A stretch of 64,000 bases of DNA, from NCBI GenBank assembly GCA_964577115.1, contig CAZNXJ010000013.1, forward strand, positions 62,001 through 126,000, read 5' to 3'. A program made the position numbers and the translations under genes. The notes under the pieces are model-generated. The model saw nothing but the letters and a program-made list of their open reading frames with translations, searched no databases and had not been told where the DNA came from. The stretch's first letter is position 1. Every line of letters begins with the position of its first letter. Source of the stretch: CAZNXJ01 sp964577115 (GTDB taxonomy: Bacteria; Planctomycetota; Planctomycetia; Pirellulales; Pirellulaceae). Below, one piece after another: positions 27,212 to 35,557 of this stretch.

Positions 27212-29191
27212 TTAAGTGCGTTCCGCTGCGAGGGGCGCGATGGATTCGAGGGGCAGCACTGGCGGTGCCGCCTCGGGCTCCGATCGCTCCAGCACGGTGT
27301 CGATCAGGTAGTAGAGCAGCCTTCGCAGCTCGTCGGGCTGAATCTCGTCGGCGATCGCTTCGGCTCGCTGCTGATGCTTGTCGATCAACCGATGTGCGTT
27401 CTCGAACACCCCCGCCGATTCATAAAGGGCGCGGACCCGCGCGATGCGCTGTGCCGCTGGAAGAGTGCTACGCGTGGCCAGTTCGATTAGTTCTTCCTGT
27501 TGCGGCTCGGCGAGCGTCTGTAGGGCCAGCGCCCAGAGCACCGTCGGGCGGCCGCCCAGCACGTCGCCACCGGCGGCAAGCTTATTGTGCTGGTCGCCTT
27601 GCCAGTCGTTCAGGTCGTTCAGGATCTGGAAAGCCACGCCCAGGTTACGCGCGAATTGCCGAATGGGCGCCGTATAGGGCGACGCATCGCCCGCCATGCG
27701 GATACCTGCATAGAGCGCTGCTTCGAATGCCGGGGCGGTTTTCAGGGCATAGATCTTCAAGGCGTCGATCGGCGCGAGCCGTTTGTCGCGCGCGTCGCGC
27801 CAGACGAGCTCAGCGCCCTGGCCCTCTGACAACCGCGTATGCGCCTCGGCCAAACAGTCCAGAATATCGGCGACCACGTCCGGTCCCAGCGTTCGCGCTT
27901 CGCGGCTCACCAGCCGGTAACCCATTCCAATCAAATAGTCGCCCACATTGATGGCCGTCGGGATGCCGCAGCGGCGGTGGAGCGTCGTCTCGCCGTAGCG
28001 GAACGCGTCGTCGTCTTCAATGTCGTCATGGACGAGCGACGCTTTGTGAAAGGTTTCGATCGACATCGCCGTGCGCTTGACCGAGTCGGGCAGGGCAGCG
28101 ACCTGCGCGGCGCCGTCGCCCATGGTGCACTCGCCGCCGCGCATCGCGTCGTACACGGCAAGCGTGATGAACGGCCGCGAATGTTTCCCGCCTTTACTCA
28201 GAAAGTCATACGCCAGCGCCTCGGTCGCCGCGATCGGATCGACGCCCGACATATCGTCCGGCACCGAACGTTGACTGCCGCGTACGCGTGGAGCTAGCCG
28301 CTCGAGTTCGTCCGGCTCGAACAATTGCGCAGCACCACGCATCAAGTGAATGTAGCTACGCGTTGCCGCCACTGGTTCGGTTTGGCGCAACTGGATCATG
28401 TGGTGTACCCAGTCCTCGTCAACAGATGTGTTGCGGCAATCGCTCGAAAGCAGCGGAACGGCCATGCATGGGATGCCGGCGAGCAGGATCTTATCGATGG
28501 CCTTCTCGAGCACGTTCAGGCACGCCACGCCGATTATCGCATCGACATAACCGCTGACGATGATTTTCAGGACGATTGGCGAGCCTTCGGCGACGAGCAC
28601 CTTGTAGCCCATGGCTTCGGCCAGCGAGCGGAAGTCGGCGATGCTGCACGCACCGCAGCGTTTGCAGTCCAAGCCGAATTCGTCGTAGTCCGCCGGGCAG
28701 CCTTCGGCATGCTTTAAACAATGCGGCAACAAAAACAACCGGCGACTCGGCGGTACTGCCGCCACCTGGTCGCTCCAGAATTCGCTGGCGAGCATCACCA
28801 TGGTCCAGCCCACATAGCCTTCGGGCAGGCCAAGCTGCTCGAGCAGCTGGCGCGCAAGCGATTCCATCTCGTCCTTCGTCAGCGGCTGCGCTTTATCCAG
28901 CCGCCGTGCCACCTGAGCACACTCGGCCCGCAGCCGCTCGCGCAGTTCTTTCGTTTCCGGAACCTGCTTCAGATGCGAAGTCTTACGGCGAGCCGTCTTT
29001 CGAGGCGAAGTCTCCACGGCGGGCGCCGCGCGATCCGCAGCCGTCTCAGTCCGAGGTGCTGTAGCCAAAACAAAGTCCTTGATGGAGAAGGGTTCTTTGA
29101 TTGAGGTCGAGTTGGTGCCCGAGCCGTGAATGTCGTCGAGCGATCGGCAGAGCCCAGCGGACTCCTCAAGCCGATCGATCAACAGCGACAT
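27212..29191 (-). CDS. DUF116-polyprenyl synthase fusion protein
   Basis: A 659-residue two-domain protein. A disordered, basic N-terminus (about 1-80) precedes a DUF116-type domain (about 105-275) with a cysteine cluster, LPHCLKHAEGC then DCKRCGAC, and IIGVACLNVLE, probably binding metal or an Fe-S cluster. Residues about 310-640 are an isoprenyl diphosphate synthase: GGKHSRP, first Asp-rich motif HDDIEDDD near 388-395, and a second motif reading NDLND near 525 where DDxxD is usual. The domain elongates isoprenoids by head-to-tail condensation. I do not know of this fusion in a characterised enzyme. The ATG at 29191 is chosen over a TTG six codons earlier. The cyclase gene ends 97 bases upstream on the same strand. 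Confidence 0.82.
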   Translation of the reverse strand: MSLLIDRLEESAGLCRSLDDIHGSGTNSTSIKEPFSIKDFVLATAPRTETAADRAAPAVETSPRKTARRKTSHLKQVPETKELRERLRAECAQVARRLDKAQPLTKDEMESLARQLLEQLGLPEGYVGWTMVMLASEFWSDQVAAVPPSRRLFLLPHCLKHAEGCPADYDEFGLDCKRCGACSIADFRSLAEAMGYKVLVAEGSPIVLKIIVSGYVDAIIGVACLNVLEKAIDKILLAGIPCMAVPLLSSDCRNTSVDEDWVHHMIQLRQTEPVAATRSYIHLMRGAAQLFEPDELERLAPRVRGSQRSVPDDMSGVDPIAATEALAYDFLSKGGKHSRPFITLAVYDAMRGGECTMGDGAAQVAALPDSVKRTAMSIETFHKASLVHDDIEDDDAFRYGETTLHRRCGIPTAINVGDYLIGMGYRLVSREARTLGPDVVADILDCLAEAHTRLSEGQGAELVWRDARDKRLAPIDALKIYALKTAPAFEAALYAGIRMAGDASPYTAPIRQFARNLGVAFQILNDLNDWQGDQHNKLAAGGDVLGGRPTVLWALALQTLAEPQQEELIELATRSTLPAAQRIARVRALYESAGVFENAHRLIDKHQQRAEAIADEIQPDELRRLLYYLIDTVLERSEPEAAPPVLPLESIAPLAAERT

Positions 29192-29288
29192 CCGACACGC
29201 TTGGAGCAACCATCAGGGTACGGCGATGTTGGTGGCGGGGAGATGCAACAACGAGGTCGTTCGAGGTACCGTCGCCAAGCCCGGACTT

Positions 29289-31253
29289 CTATGTCCCTCG
29301 GCCTGACATCAACGTGTTGGACTTCGCGCCGGGCACGCGTCGAGAAGGTGCGGAGGATTCTGGAGGTGGGGAGCCTGTGCGTTTGGCCGATCCCGAAGAG
29401 CGGCCAGTTGGGGAAAGCGCCGAGCAGGTACGGGCGGCCTGGCCCAGCGCCGAAAGGGCAAACGTCAGCGGGTAGAGTTTCTCATAATACCAAAGCTTCG
29501 CAAAGTAAAAACCGATCGGCGACGCGGTCAGTTCCGCTCCGTGCTGTACCCGCTCGACGAGCCATGCGAGGCCGCTCGCAAGAGCTCGTTCCAGACCGCG
29601 GGGGCGATGGACCGGCAGCACGGAAGCGAGCGCCTCGACGGCCAGCGCGGTCTCTTCAATCGAGCCGTTCGGCGCGCCACCCGTGCTGCCCGCACCCCAC
29701 GAACCGTCGCTCGCCTGTGCGCCAAGCAGCCACCGGACGCCGGCCTGCGCCGCAGGGTGCTTTAGCCGAGCATAATCGCGATAGGCGAACAGTACTTTGG
29801 CCGTTCCATACACCGGGTTGGCTTCTTCTGGATGGTCCTGGTTGCCGAACCAGAGCGGCAACCAGAATCCGTCCGCATGCTGCGTGAGATCGAGATACCG
29901 GAACGCGCGATCGACACGGCGCGTTGCTTGCCGCGCAAGGAGCCCGAAGGGCCGAGCAAACTCGTCGTTCAATTCCTTCTGCCAGGCCCGGAACGCTCGC
30001 AGGGCATGTGCCGTCAAATCCGCGCCGCTCCGATCGAACGGCAGCTTCCCCCAGCCGCGGCAGAACGTCGGCCACCCGCCGTCGCGGTTCTGGAGGCCGG
30101 CGAGCCAAGCGAGCCCCCGTGCCGCAGGCTCGTGGATGCTCGATTTCATCTGCTCCGTAGCGCTGGGCGCATCCCGCAGAGCGGCAAGGGCGATAAGAGC
30201 GCCGGAGGTATCGTCGGCGTCGGGCACAGCGCCGCTCAGGTCCGACCAGCCCCATCCCCCCGGCTCGGCACCCGTAAATGGATGCCGCGCACGATGCTGA
30301 CATTCCAGGAGCCACGGCCAGCAGTCGAGCTGCGCGACGTCGTCGCCCGCCGTGGCCAAGGCGTTCACGGCCAGGGTCGTGTTCCAGGTGGCAAGGTTCG
30401 TATCGATGGGCCAACTGCCATCGGGGCGTACGGAAGCGCGGAGGAATGCGAGCCCGCGCTGCGTGACCGGGTGGTCGTGCTGGCCGATGCTGGCCAGGCT
30501 CATCACCACGAAGCTCGTCAGCGGGACCGCCTCGAGGTAACCACCACTGGACGGCTGCATGCGTAGCAGCACGTCGAGGCTCGGCGCCACCGCCGCTCGG
30601 CGCAGCCAGCGCAGCGGGAGGAACCATGGACGGCGGTGGAAGTATCGCGCCTGTCCGATGGCGACCAGCGCGGGAATCGCGTAGCTGACAACGGGCAGCC
30701 GAGCGAACCGGTACCAAGACTGCGGCAAGCACGCCAATTCGAACGGCAGGGGCGAGACTTCGCGCCAGGTCGCTCGTCCGGCGAGCGCGTAGTTCGTAAG
30801 AATCGGAACGGCGAATGTCTTGTCTTCACCGTAGCGCTCGCGCAGTCCCCGTACTCCGCCACACTGGTCGATATACGCTTCCGCTCGACGCAACACCTCG
30901 GCCTGCTCATGGCTCGCGCCGGCCAGGTCGAGTGCTGCGACGCACAGCATTGTGGTGGCGATGTTCGAATAACTGCGATCCGTATCGCCCCAGCCGCCGT
31001 CGGCGTTCTGATGCTCGACCAGCCACCGCACCGCTCCGGCGATGAGCGCCGCGTCTCCATCGTCATCGGGCCTGCCACGTGCATCGGGACTGCGCGCCGA
31101 TTGGCGATGAATCGCCAGCGCGCTGAGCGCCGTGGCGGTCGACAGCGCCGAAGTCGCCAGCTCGCCGACCCAGTGACCCGCCGCATTCCGTTCCGCCAGC
31201 AAGCGCTGACGGACCGTTGCCAATGCCGCCTGGATTTCCGTTTCAAGGCTCAC
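29289..31253 (-). CDS. Squalene-hopene-cyclase-like class II terpene cyclase
   Basis: A 654-residue protein of the squalene cyclase superfamily. It has repeated QW-type motifs (NADGGWGDTD, RPDGSWPIDT, NRDGGWPTF, SDGSWG) and the acid-catalytic DxDD as DADD at residues 345-348. The N-terminal GHWVGELATSA resembles the hopene cyclase entry motif, while the C-terminal tail of about 50 residues is unusual and low-complexity. It differs clearly from the second cyclase at 56002-58059. The start is a GTG at 31253 overlapping the TGA of the radical SAM gene (GTGA), showing tight coupling. With a polyprenyl synthase next door, the substrate may be a polyprenyl chain or squalene. The product is unknown. 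Confidence 0.85.
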   Translation of the reverse strand: MSLETEIQAALATVRQRLLAERNAAGHWVGELATSALSTATALSALAIHRQSARSPDARGRPDDDGDAALIAGAVRWLVEHQNADGGWGDTDRSYSNIATTMLCVAALDLAGASHEQAEVLRRAEAYIDQCGGVRGLRERYGEDKTFAVPILTNYALAGRATWREVSPLPFELACLPQSWYRFARLPVVSYAIPALVAIGQARYFHRRPWFLPLRWLRRAAVAPSLDVLLRMQPSSGGYLEAVPLTSFVVMSLASIGQHDHPVTQRGLAFLRASVRPDGSWPIDTNLATWNTTLAVNALATAGDDVAQLDCWPWLLECQHRARHPFTGAEPGGWGWSDLSGAVPDADDTSGALIALAALRDAPSATEQMKSSIHEPAARGLAWLAGLQNRDGGWPTFCRGWGKLPFDRSGADLTAHALRAFRAWQKELNDEFARPFGLLARQATRRVDRAFRYLDLTQHADGFWLPLWFGNQDHPEEANPVYGTAKVLFAYRDYARLKHPAAQAGVRWLLGAQASDGSWGAGSTGGAPNGSIEETALAVEALASVLPVHRPRGLERALASGLAWLVERVQHGAELTASPIGFYFAKLWYYEKLYPLTFALSALGQAARTCSALSPTGRSSGSAKRTGSPPPESSAPSRRVPGAKSNTLMSGRGT

Positions 31254-32521
31254 GTTAGCATATCCTGCGTATCGAGACGTGAAGGTTCGGAAGGAAGAAC
31301 GTTCTTCCAGTTTTCGAGCCGGAAATGCCGGCTGTACGTTCCAAAATCGTGGAAGCAAAGCCACTTCGCGAAGCGGTATGCCCAACTACGTTCGGGAATC
31401 TCCGCCCCCGGATGGAATTGGGACGGTCGCTGCTGCATGGCTGCCAGCTCGGCCAGCGCCGTGCCGCGAGCGGTCGTGTCGCGTGCCCCATGACGTTCGA
31501 CAAGCTCCTGCAAAACATCGGGCCGTTCGAGCACGATGCAGCCGCGCGTCGTCTTCGCCGCGGTTTCACGGAAGTCGCGCAGGAACGCCGATTCGTTGAA
31601 CGTCTCGCGCAGCGGCCGTTCGTCGTGAATCGATTCCTTCGCGAATTGAATGATCGGGCACGGCTCGATGTCGCCCCAAGGGCTGATGTGGTGCGTGAAA
31701 CCCGTGGCGGCCGGGCACAGCGCCTGGCCGGCTCCATCGTAATACGCATCGATCACGATGATCGGCTTCGTCGCTCGCGTGTCGACGACGAACTGCCGAG
31801 CGCGCCGTTGTTGCTCTGGCGTGAGTGCCAGTTCGGGCGTTGCTTCCGGTCCCACCGGGCGATAGACGTGGAACCAGGCGTACATCACGCCCATTTCAAT
31901 GAGTCGATCGATCCAGCGCTCGTTCAGCAGGTCGTCGAAGTTCGTTTGGCAGAGGCTCGTACAAACACCCGTCATGACCTTGTTGTCCAGACAGTGCTGT
32001 AGCCCCTGCATGGTTTTGCTCAGCACGGCCAGACGACCACGCCGCTCGTCGCTGACAAATTCCGTCCCTTCGACGCTGATCAGCGGCGTGACGTTGCCCA
32101 TGCGGCGCATGCGCCGAGCCACTTCGTCGGTGATGAAGTGGCCATTCGTAAACACCTGGAAGTAACAGTCCGGATGCTGCTCGAGAATATCGAGCAGTTC
32201 CGCATGCATGAACGGCTCGCCGCCCAGGATCCCGAAGAACGAGTTGCCCATGGCCTTGGCTTCGTTGAGCAGCCGGTGCATGGCGTCCGCTTCGATGCGC
32301 TGCTGTTTGGCAGCGACATCGACCCAGCAGCCCTGGCAGCGCAGATTGCAGCTGTTGATGAGCGATATGTACAGGAACGGCGGGAAGAACTCGCCGCGCT
32401 TCAGGCGCGCTTGATGCTTCAGCACCGAACGCAGCCCTTTGACGCCCGCGTTCCAGAAAAGCTTCCAGAGCAAACGCTTGTCCGTCTCGAGCAACAGACG
32501 CTTGGTCATCCGCAGATACAT
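31250..32521 (-). CDS. Radical SAM protein with HpnH-like position beside a cyclase gene
   Basis: A 423-residue radical SAM enzyme. The cluster-binding cysteines are C58, C62 and C65 in CNLRCQGC, and the SAM-binding GGEP appears in FGILGGEPFMH. A Cys-bearing segment (SPWGDIEPCPI) and a long C-terminal part suggest an added SPASM-like or substrate domain. It is longer than the 332-residue HpnH at 58081. Its stop overlaps the GTG start of the cyclase gene by four bases. By analogy with HpnH, which adds adenosyl to diploptene, it may modify the cyclase product or precursor. This is inference. It begins 159 bases after the ferredoxin-type gene. Confidence 0.8.
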   Translation of the reverse strand: MYLRMTKRLLLETDKRLLWKLFWNAGVKGLRSVLKHQARLKRGEFFPPFLYISLINSCNLRCQGCWVDVAAKQQRIEADAMHRLLNEAKAMGNSFFGILGGEPFMHAELLDILEQHPDCYFQVFTNGHFITDEVARRMRRMGNVTPLISVEGTEFVSDERRGRLAVLSKTMQGLQHCLDNKVMTGVCTSLCQTNFDDLLNERWIDRLIEMGVMYAWFHVYRPVGPEATPELALTPEQQRRARQFVVDTRATKPIIVIDAYYDGAGQALCPAATGFTHHISPWGDIEPCPIIQFAKESIHDERPLRETFNESAFLRDFRETAAKTTRGCIVLERPDVLQELVERHGARDTTARGTALAELAAMQQRPSQFHPGAEIPERSWAYRFAKWLCFHDFGTYSRHFRLENWKNVLPSEPSRLDTQDMLT

Positions 32522-32680
32522 AGGCGCTCGCAGTCAATCGTCGCAGGAGTGTCGTTTCGCTCGCCGGCCAAATGCGGCGACGGGTTACACGGCTACAGGG
32601 CGCCGTCTCAGGAGCGGTTACCGGGGGGTATCGTGTGCGTCGCGGATCAGCGTTGCAGGGAAAGGGGACCACGGGCCGGG

Positions 32681-33790
32681 TCACACGTCCAGCTCGTCGA
32701 GTTCATCAATGAGTTTGTCGAGTTCATCTTGAGGCTCTGCCGGGCGGCCGGACTGGCGTTTGGGAATGCCAATCGACAATCCCACCGCTTCGCGACCGGC
32801 GGCGACCAGTTGTTCGTCGCGTTCCATGGCCGCCAGCTCGACGGCACTCGGCGCGCCGAACAACTGAGAAAGATCGATCTTCAGCGAACCGCCCGTTTCG
32901 GCGGGCGCCCCGGCAATCGCCGGTGTCTTGTGCTGAGGAAAGATGATCGCGTTTTCCGGGCAGACTCGGCTGCAAGCCGGGCATCCCTTGCGGCAGTTGT
33001 CCGGCTGTTCGACGAGAATGGTCTCTGCCCCATCCACACCGTACACGCCAAAGAGGCAGAAATCGATGCACTCCATGCAATTCGTACAGCGGCTATAGTC
33101 GATGACCGGATACCAGCGGCGGTTCGTGTCGTGGTCCAGACGCAGAGCTCCGCGCAGCGTGGCGGCCGTGTCACCCGGGATGTTCGGCGACCCACCCCGG
33201 AGATACCGCTGCATCTGGTCCTCGCTGGGATTTCCTTGAATCCACGCCCGCAGCGCCTCGTTTTCCTTCGATCGCTCGGCGAGGACTTCGGCCGCAATCC
33301 GCGCCACTTCGTCGACGAACGGCTGCGCTTCTGGTTTCAGACGCAAATCGAGGCAATAGATCGAGCGATCGGCCGGATCGCGGCTGTCGGCAACGCGCGG
33401 TTTGTCGTTTTCCGCTTCGCCGTTTGCCTCGCTCGCCTCATCATGCGTCTCCTTATCGTCTGCGTCGTCCATGTCATCGCGCAGGTACACCGTCCCGCGG
33501 CGGCCGCGGATGCCGTGCCGGTCGAGAATCCAGTGGGTGGCCCGTTCATAGAGCCATGCGAGCACGACCAGGTCGCCGGGAGTCGCGCGCAGGTGGGCGA
33601 TAGCTTCGCTGTCGCTGGTCAGGTCATAAAGATTCGGGACGACGAGCACCGTCAATCGCGGGTCTGTCACGAGGCGATCGACAATCTCTTGCTCGAGCTG
33701 CCGCTTGGCCGGATTCTGGCTTTGGCCCAGCGAAAGCACGACGGTCAACGCGCGCGTGGCGAGCGGCGCGGTGGCCAGTTGGTCATTCAT
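32681..33790 (-). CDS. Ferredoxin-type 4Fe-4S protein with N-terminal unknown domain
   Basis: A 369-residue protein. The N-terminal part (about 1-90) is an alpha/beta domain with no clear name, followed by an acidic linker. A C-terminal ferredoxin module has cysteines in CTNCMECIDFCLFG and CRKGCPACSRVCPENA, consistent with two 4Fe-4S clusters, the first atypical because its last Cys is not followed by Pro. The extreme C-terminus is acidic. The start overlaps the stop of the lipoyl-protein gene by eight bases (ATGAATGA at 33783-33790). The obvious role is electron supply to one or both radical SAM enzymes in this group, inferred from context. Confidence 0.75.
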   Translation of the reverse strand: MNDQLATAPLATRALTVVLSLGQSQNPAKRQLEQEIVDRLVTDPRLTVLVVPNLYDLTSDSEAIAHLRATPGDLVVLAWLYERATHWILDRHGIRGRRGTVYLRDDMDDADDKETHDEASEANGEAENDKPRVADSRDPADRSIYCLDLRLKPEAQPFVDEVARIAAEVLAERSKENEALRAWIQGNPSEDQMQRYLRGGSPNIPGDTAATLRGALRLDHDTNRRWYPVIDYSRCTNCMECIDFCLFGVYGVDGAETILVEQPDNCRKGCPACSRVCPENAIIFPQHKTPAIAGAPAETGGSLKIDLSQLFGAPSAVELAAMERDEQLVAAGREAVGLSIGIPKRQSGRPAEPQDELDKLIDELDELDV

Positions 33791-34241
33791 TGAGCTGTCC
33801 CTTGATCGTGCGCTGCGTGACTTCCCAAACGGCATCCAGGTGAGCCAGGTAGTCGGATGGACTGATCAGCGGTGCTCCCTCGCCTTCCATTTCGAACAAC
33901 CACCCCTCTCCGTATTTATCCGTATTAATGGCCGACGGGTCTCGCAGGAGCTGAGCGTTTAGCCGAATCAGCCGCCCGGCCATCGGTGCATACAGTTCGC
34001 TCTCAGCTTTCTTGCTTTCGATCATGCCTATGGGTTGCCGTTCGGCGAGCTGCGAGCCTTCATCGATGTTCCATTCGAGGAAATACACGTCCTGAAGCAG
34101 GCGCACGGCATAGGCCGTGAAGCCGAATCGGTAAACCGAGTCACCCGTGGGCTGAGCCCACATATGGTTTTTGGCGTACTGGCGATCCGTCGGAAATTGG
34201 GCCTCGAAGTTCCCCATCATGAACACGAGGTGTTCGCTCAT
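33783..34241 (-). CDS. GcvH-like lipoyl-carrier protein
   Basis: A 152-residue protein with a lipoyl/GcvH fold. The motif ESKKAESELYAPMAGRL aligns with the H-protein lipoylation site, and K78 is the predicted lipoyl-lysine. The N-terminal segment (residues 1-30) and the C-terminal helix are longer than in the glycine cleavage H protein. No gcvT, gcvP, lipoate ligase or lipoyl synthase gene is nearby. It overlaps the preceding radical SAM gene by ATGA and the following ferredoxin-type gene by eight bases. A dedicated carrier or thiol/disulfide role with the HemN-like enzyme is likely, rather than glycine catabolism. Confidence 0.8.
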   Translation of the reverse strand: MSEHLVFMMGNFEAQFPTDRQYAKNHMWAQPTGDSVYRFGFTAYAVRLLQDVYFLEWNIDEGSQLAERQPIGMIESKKAESELYAPMAGRLIRLNAQLLRDPSAINTDKYGEGWLFEMEGEGAPLISPSDYLAHLDAVWEVTQRTIKGQLNE

Positions 34242-35557
34242 GTATAGCGGACCCCGCGGTGTTCCGGTTCAAAGAAGGCGGGCAGCAATCCATCGGCGCG
34301 CAGCAGGCCTTCCCGCGTCAGTTCGATCCGGTCGTCCGACCACGCGACCCAGCCTTCGGATTCATACTGCTGCCACTGCGGCGCCCAGTGTTCGAGCACA
34401 TCGACGCCGAACTTCTTGGTGAAGTAGGCACGGTCCAGGTAGCCCTTTTTGAGCTGTAGGATCATCTCGCGCACGAGCAACTGATGCGGGGTGGGCTTCA
34501 TGCCGCGGCCGAGCGGCAGACGGCCCTCTTCGAGCAGCGCTCCGATGTAGTCTTTCCACTCGGGAACGTTCTGGTAGTGCACGCCCGAGATGTGCCCGAA
34601 GCTCGCGATGCCCGTGGCCAACATATCTGCGCCGCGCCAGAGATTGTCGCGATAGCTGAAATTGACTTTGTTCGGGTCGCGAACCATCGTGTACGCGCTC
34701 GACGCGTGGTACCCATGCTCGGCCAGTTCGTCGAACGCATAGTTCACCCAGGCGCGCTTCGTGGGCCAGTCGGCCACGGGGATCTCGATCTGGTTGCCGA
34801 GGATGTCTTTCGAATAGACCGTGTTGTAGGGCAGTTCGAGCTGGTAGATCGTGACGCTTTCCGGTGCGAGCTCAATGGTCTTCCGCACGCACTCGCGCCA
34901 GTTGTCCCACGTTTCACCCACCATGCCGGCGATCAGGTCGATGTTGACGTTCGGGAAGTTGGCCGCCTTGATCCATTCCCAAGCGCGATAGACCTCGTGG
35001 GACAAGTGAGCGCGACCGTTCTCGCGAAGCACCTCGTCGCTGAAGTTCTCGACGCCGAGACTCAGACGCGTGACGCCGAGTTCCTTGAGGGCGTGGACCT
35101 TCGGTTCGGCGAGCGTGCCGGGTTCGCACTCGAACGTTACCTCTTCCGCCAGGTTCCAATCGATGCTGCTCCGCAGGCGCTTTTCGAGCGACTGGAGCTG
35201 GCGAACGCTGAGGAACGAGGGCGTACCGCCGCCGAAGTAGACGAACCGGAACGGCCGCCCACCCATGACTGGCAATTGGCTAACGAGTTCGATTTCGCGC
35301 GACAGGGCCGTGACGTACGTTTCGATGTCGCTCGCCGTGTTGTCGGTGAAGACTTTGAAGTAGCAGAACTTGCACCGCTTGCGGCAAAAGGGAATGTGCA
35401 GGTAAAGCCCGAGCGGTACGTTTTCTTCGGGCGGGGCATGCAGCGCAGCCTCGACGATCCCCAAATGCTCGGGTTTCCACTGCGAGAACGGTGGATAGTT
35501 CGAAATGAAATAGCTACCGACTTCGGTTTTTGTTGCCTCGGTGGTCATGTCGCTCAC
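34238..35557 (-). CDS. HemN/HemW-like radical SAM enzyme
   Basis: A 439-residue protein of the coproporphyrinogen III oxidase-like radical SAM class. The cluster motif is C58, C62 and C65 in CRKRCKFCYF, and the SAM loop is FVYFGGGTPSFL. The C-terminal half has HemN-like sequence including SFGHISGVHYQN. HemN homologs include heme chaperones (HemW), methyltransferases and cyclopropanases, so the reaction is open. It starts with GTG at 35557 overlapping the propeller-gene stop (GTGA), and its own stop overlaps the lipoyl-protein start (ATGA). This context argues against general heme synthesis. Confidence 0.8.
   Translation of the reverse strand: MSDMTTEATKTEVGSYFISNYPPFSQWKPEHLGIVEAALHAPPEENVPLGLYLHIPFCRKRCKFCYFKVFTDNTASDIETYVTALSREIELVSQLPVMGGRPFRFVYFGGGTPSFLSVRQLQSLEKRLRSSIDWNLAEEVTFECEPGTLAEPKVHALKELGVTRLSLGVENFSDEVLRENGRAHLSHEVYRAWEWIKAANFPNVNIDLIAGMVGETWDNWRECVRKTIELAPESVTIYQLELPYNTVYSKDILGNQIEIPVADWPTKRAWVNYAFDELAEHGYHASSAYTMVRDPNKVNFSYRDNLWRGADMLATGIASFGHISGVHYQNVPEWKDYIGALLEEGRLPLGRGMKPTPHQLLVREMILQLKKGYLDRAYFTKKFGVDVLEHWAPQWQQYESEGWVAWSDDRIELTREGLLRADGLLPAFFEPEHRGVRYT

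Noticed and set aside
33783..34241. The lipoyl protein as part of a glycine cleavage operon
   Set aside because: No gcvT or gcvP gene is adjacent, and both flanking genes overlap it and belong to a radical SAM block.
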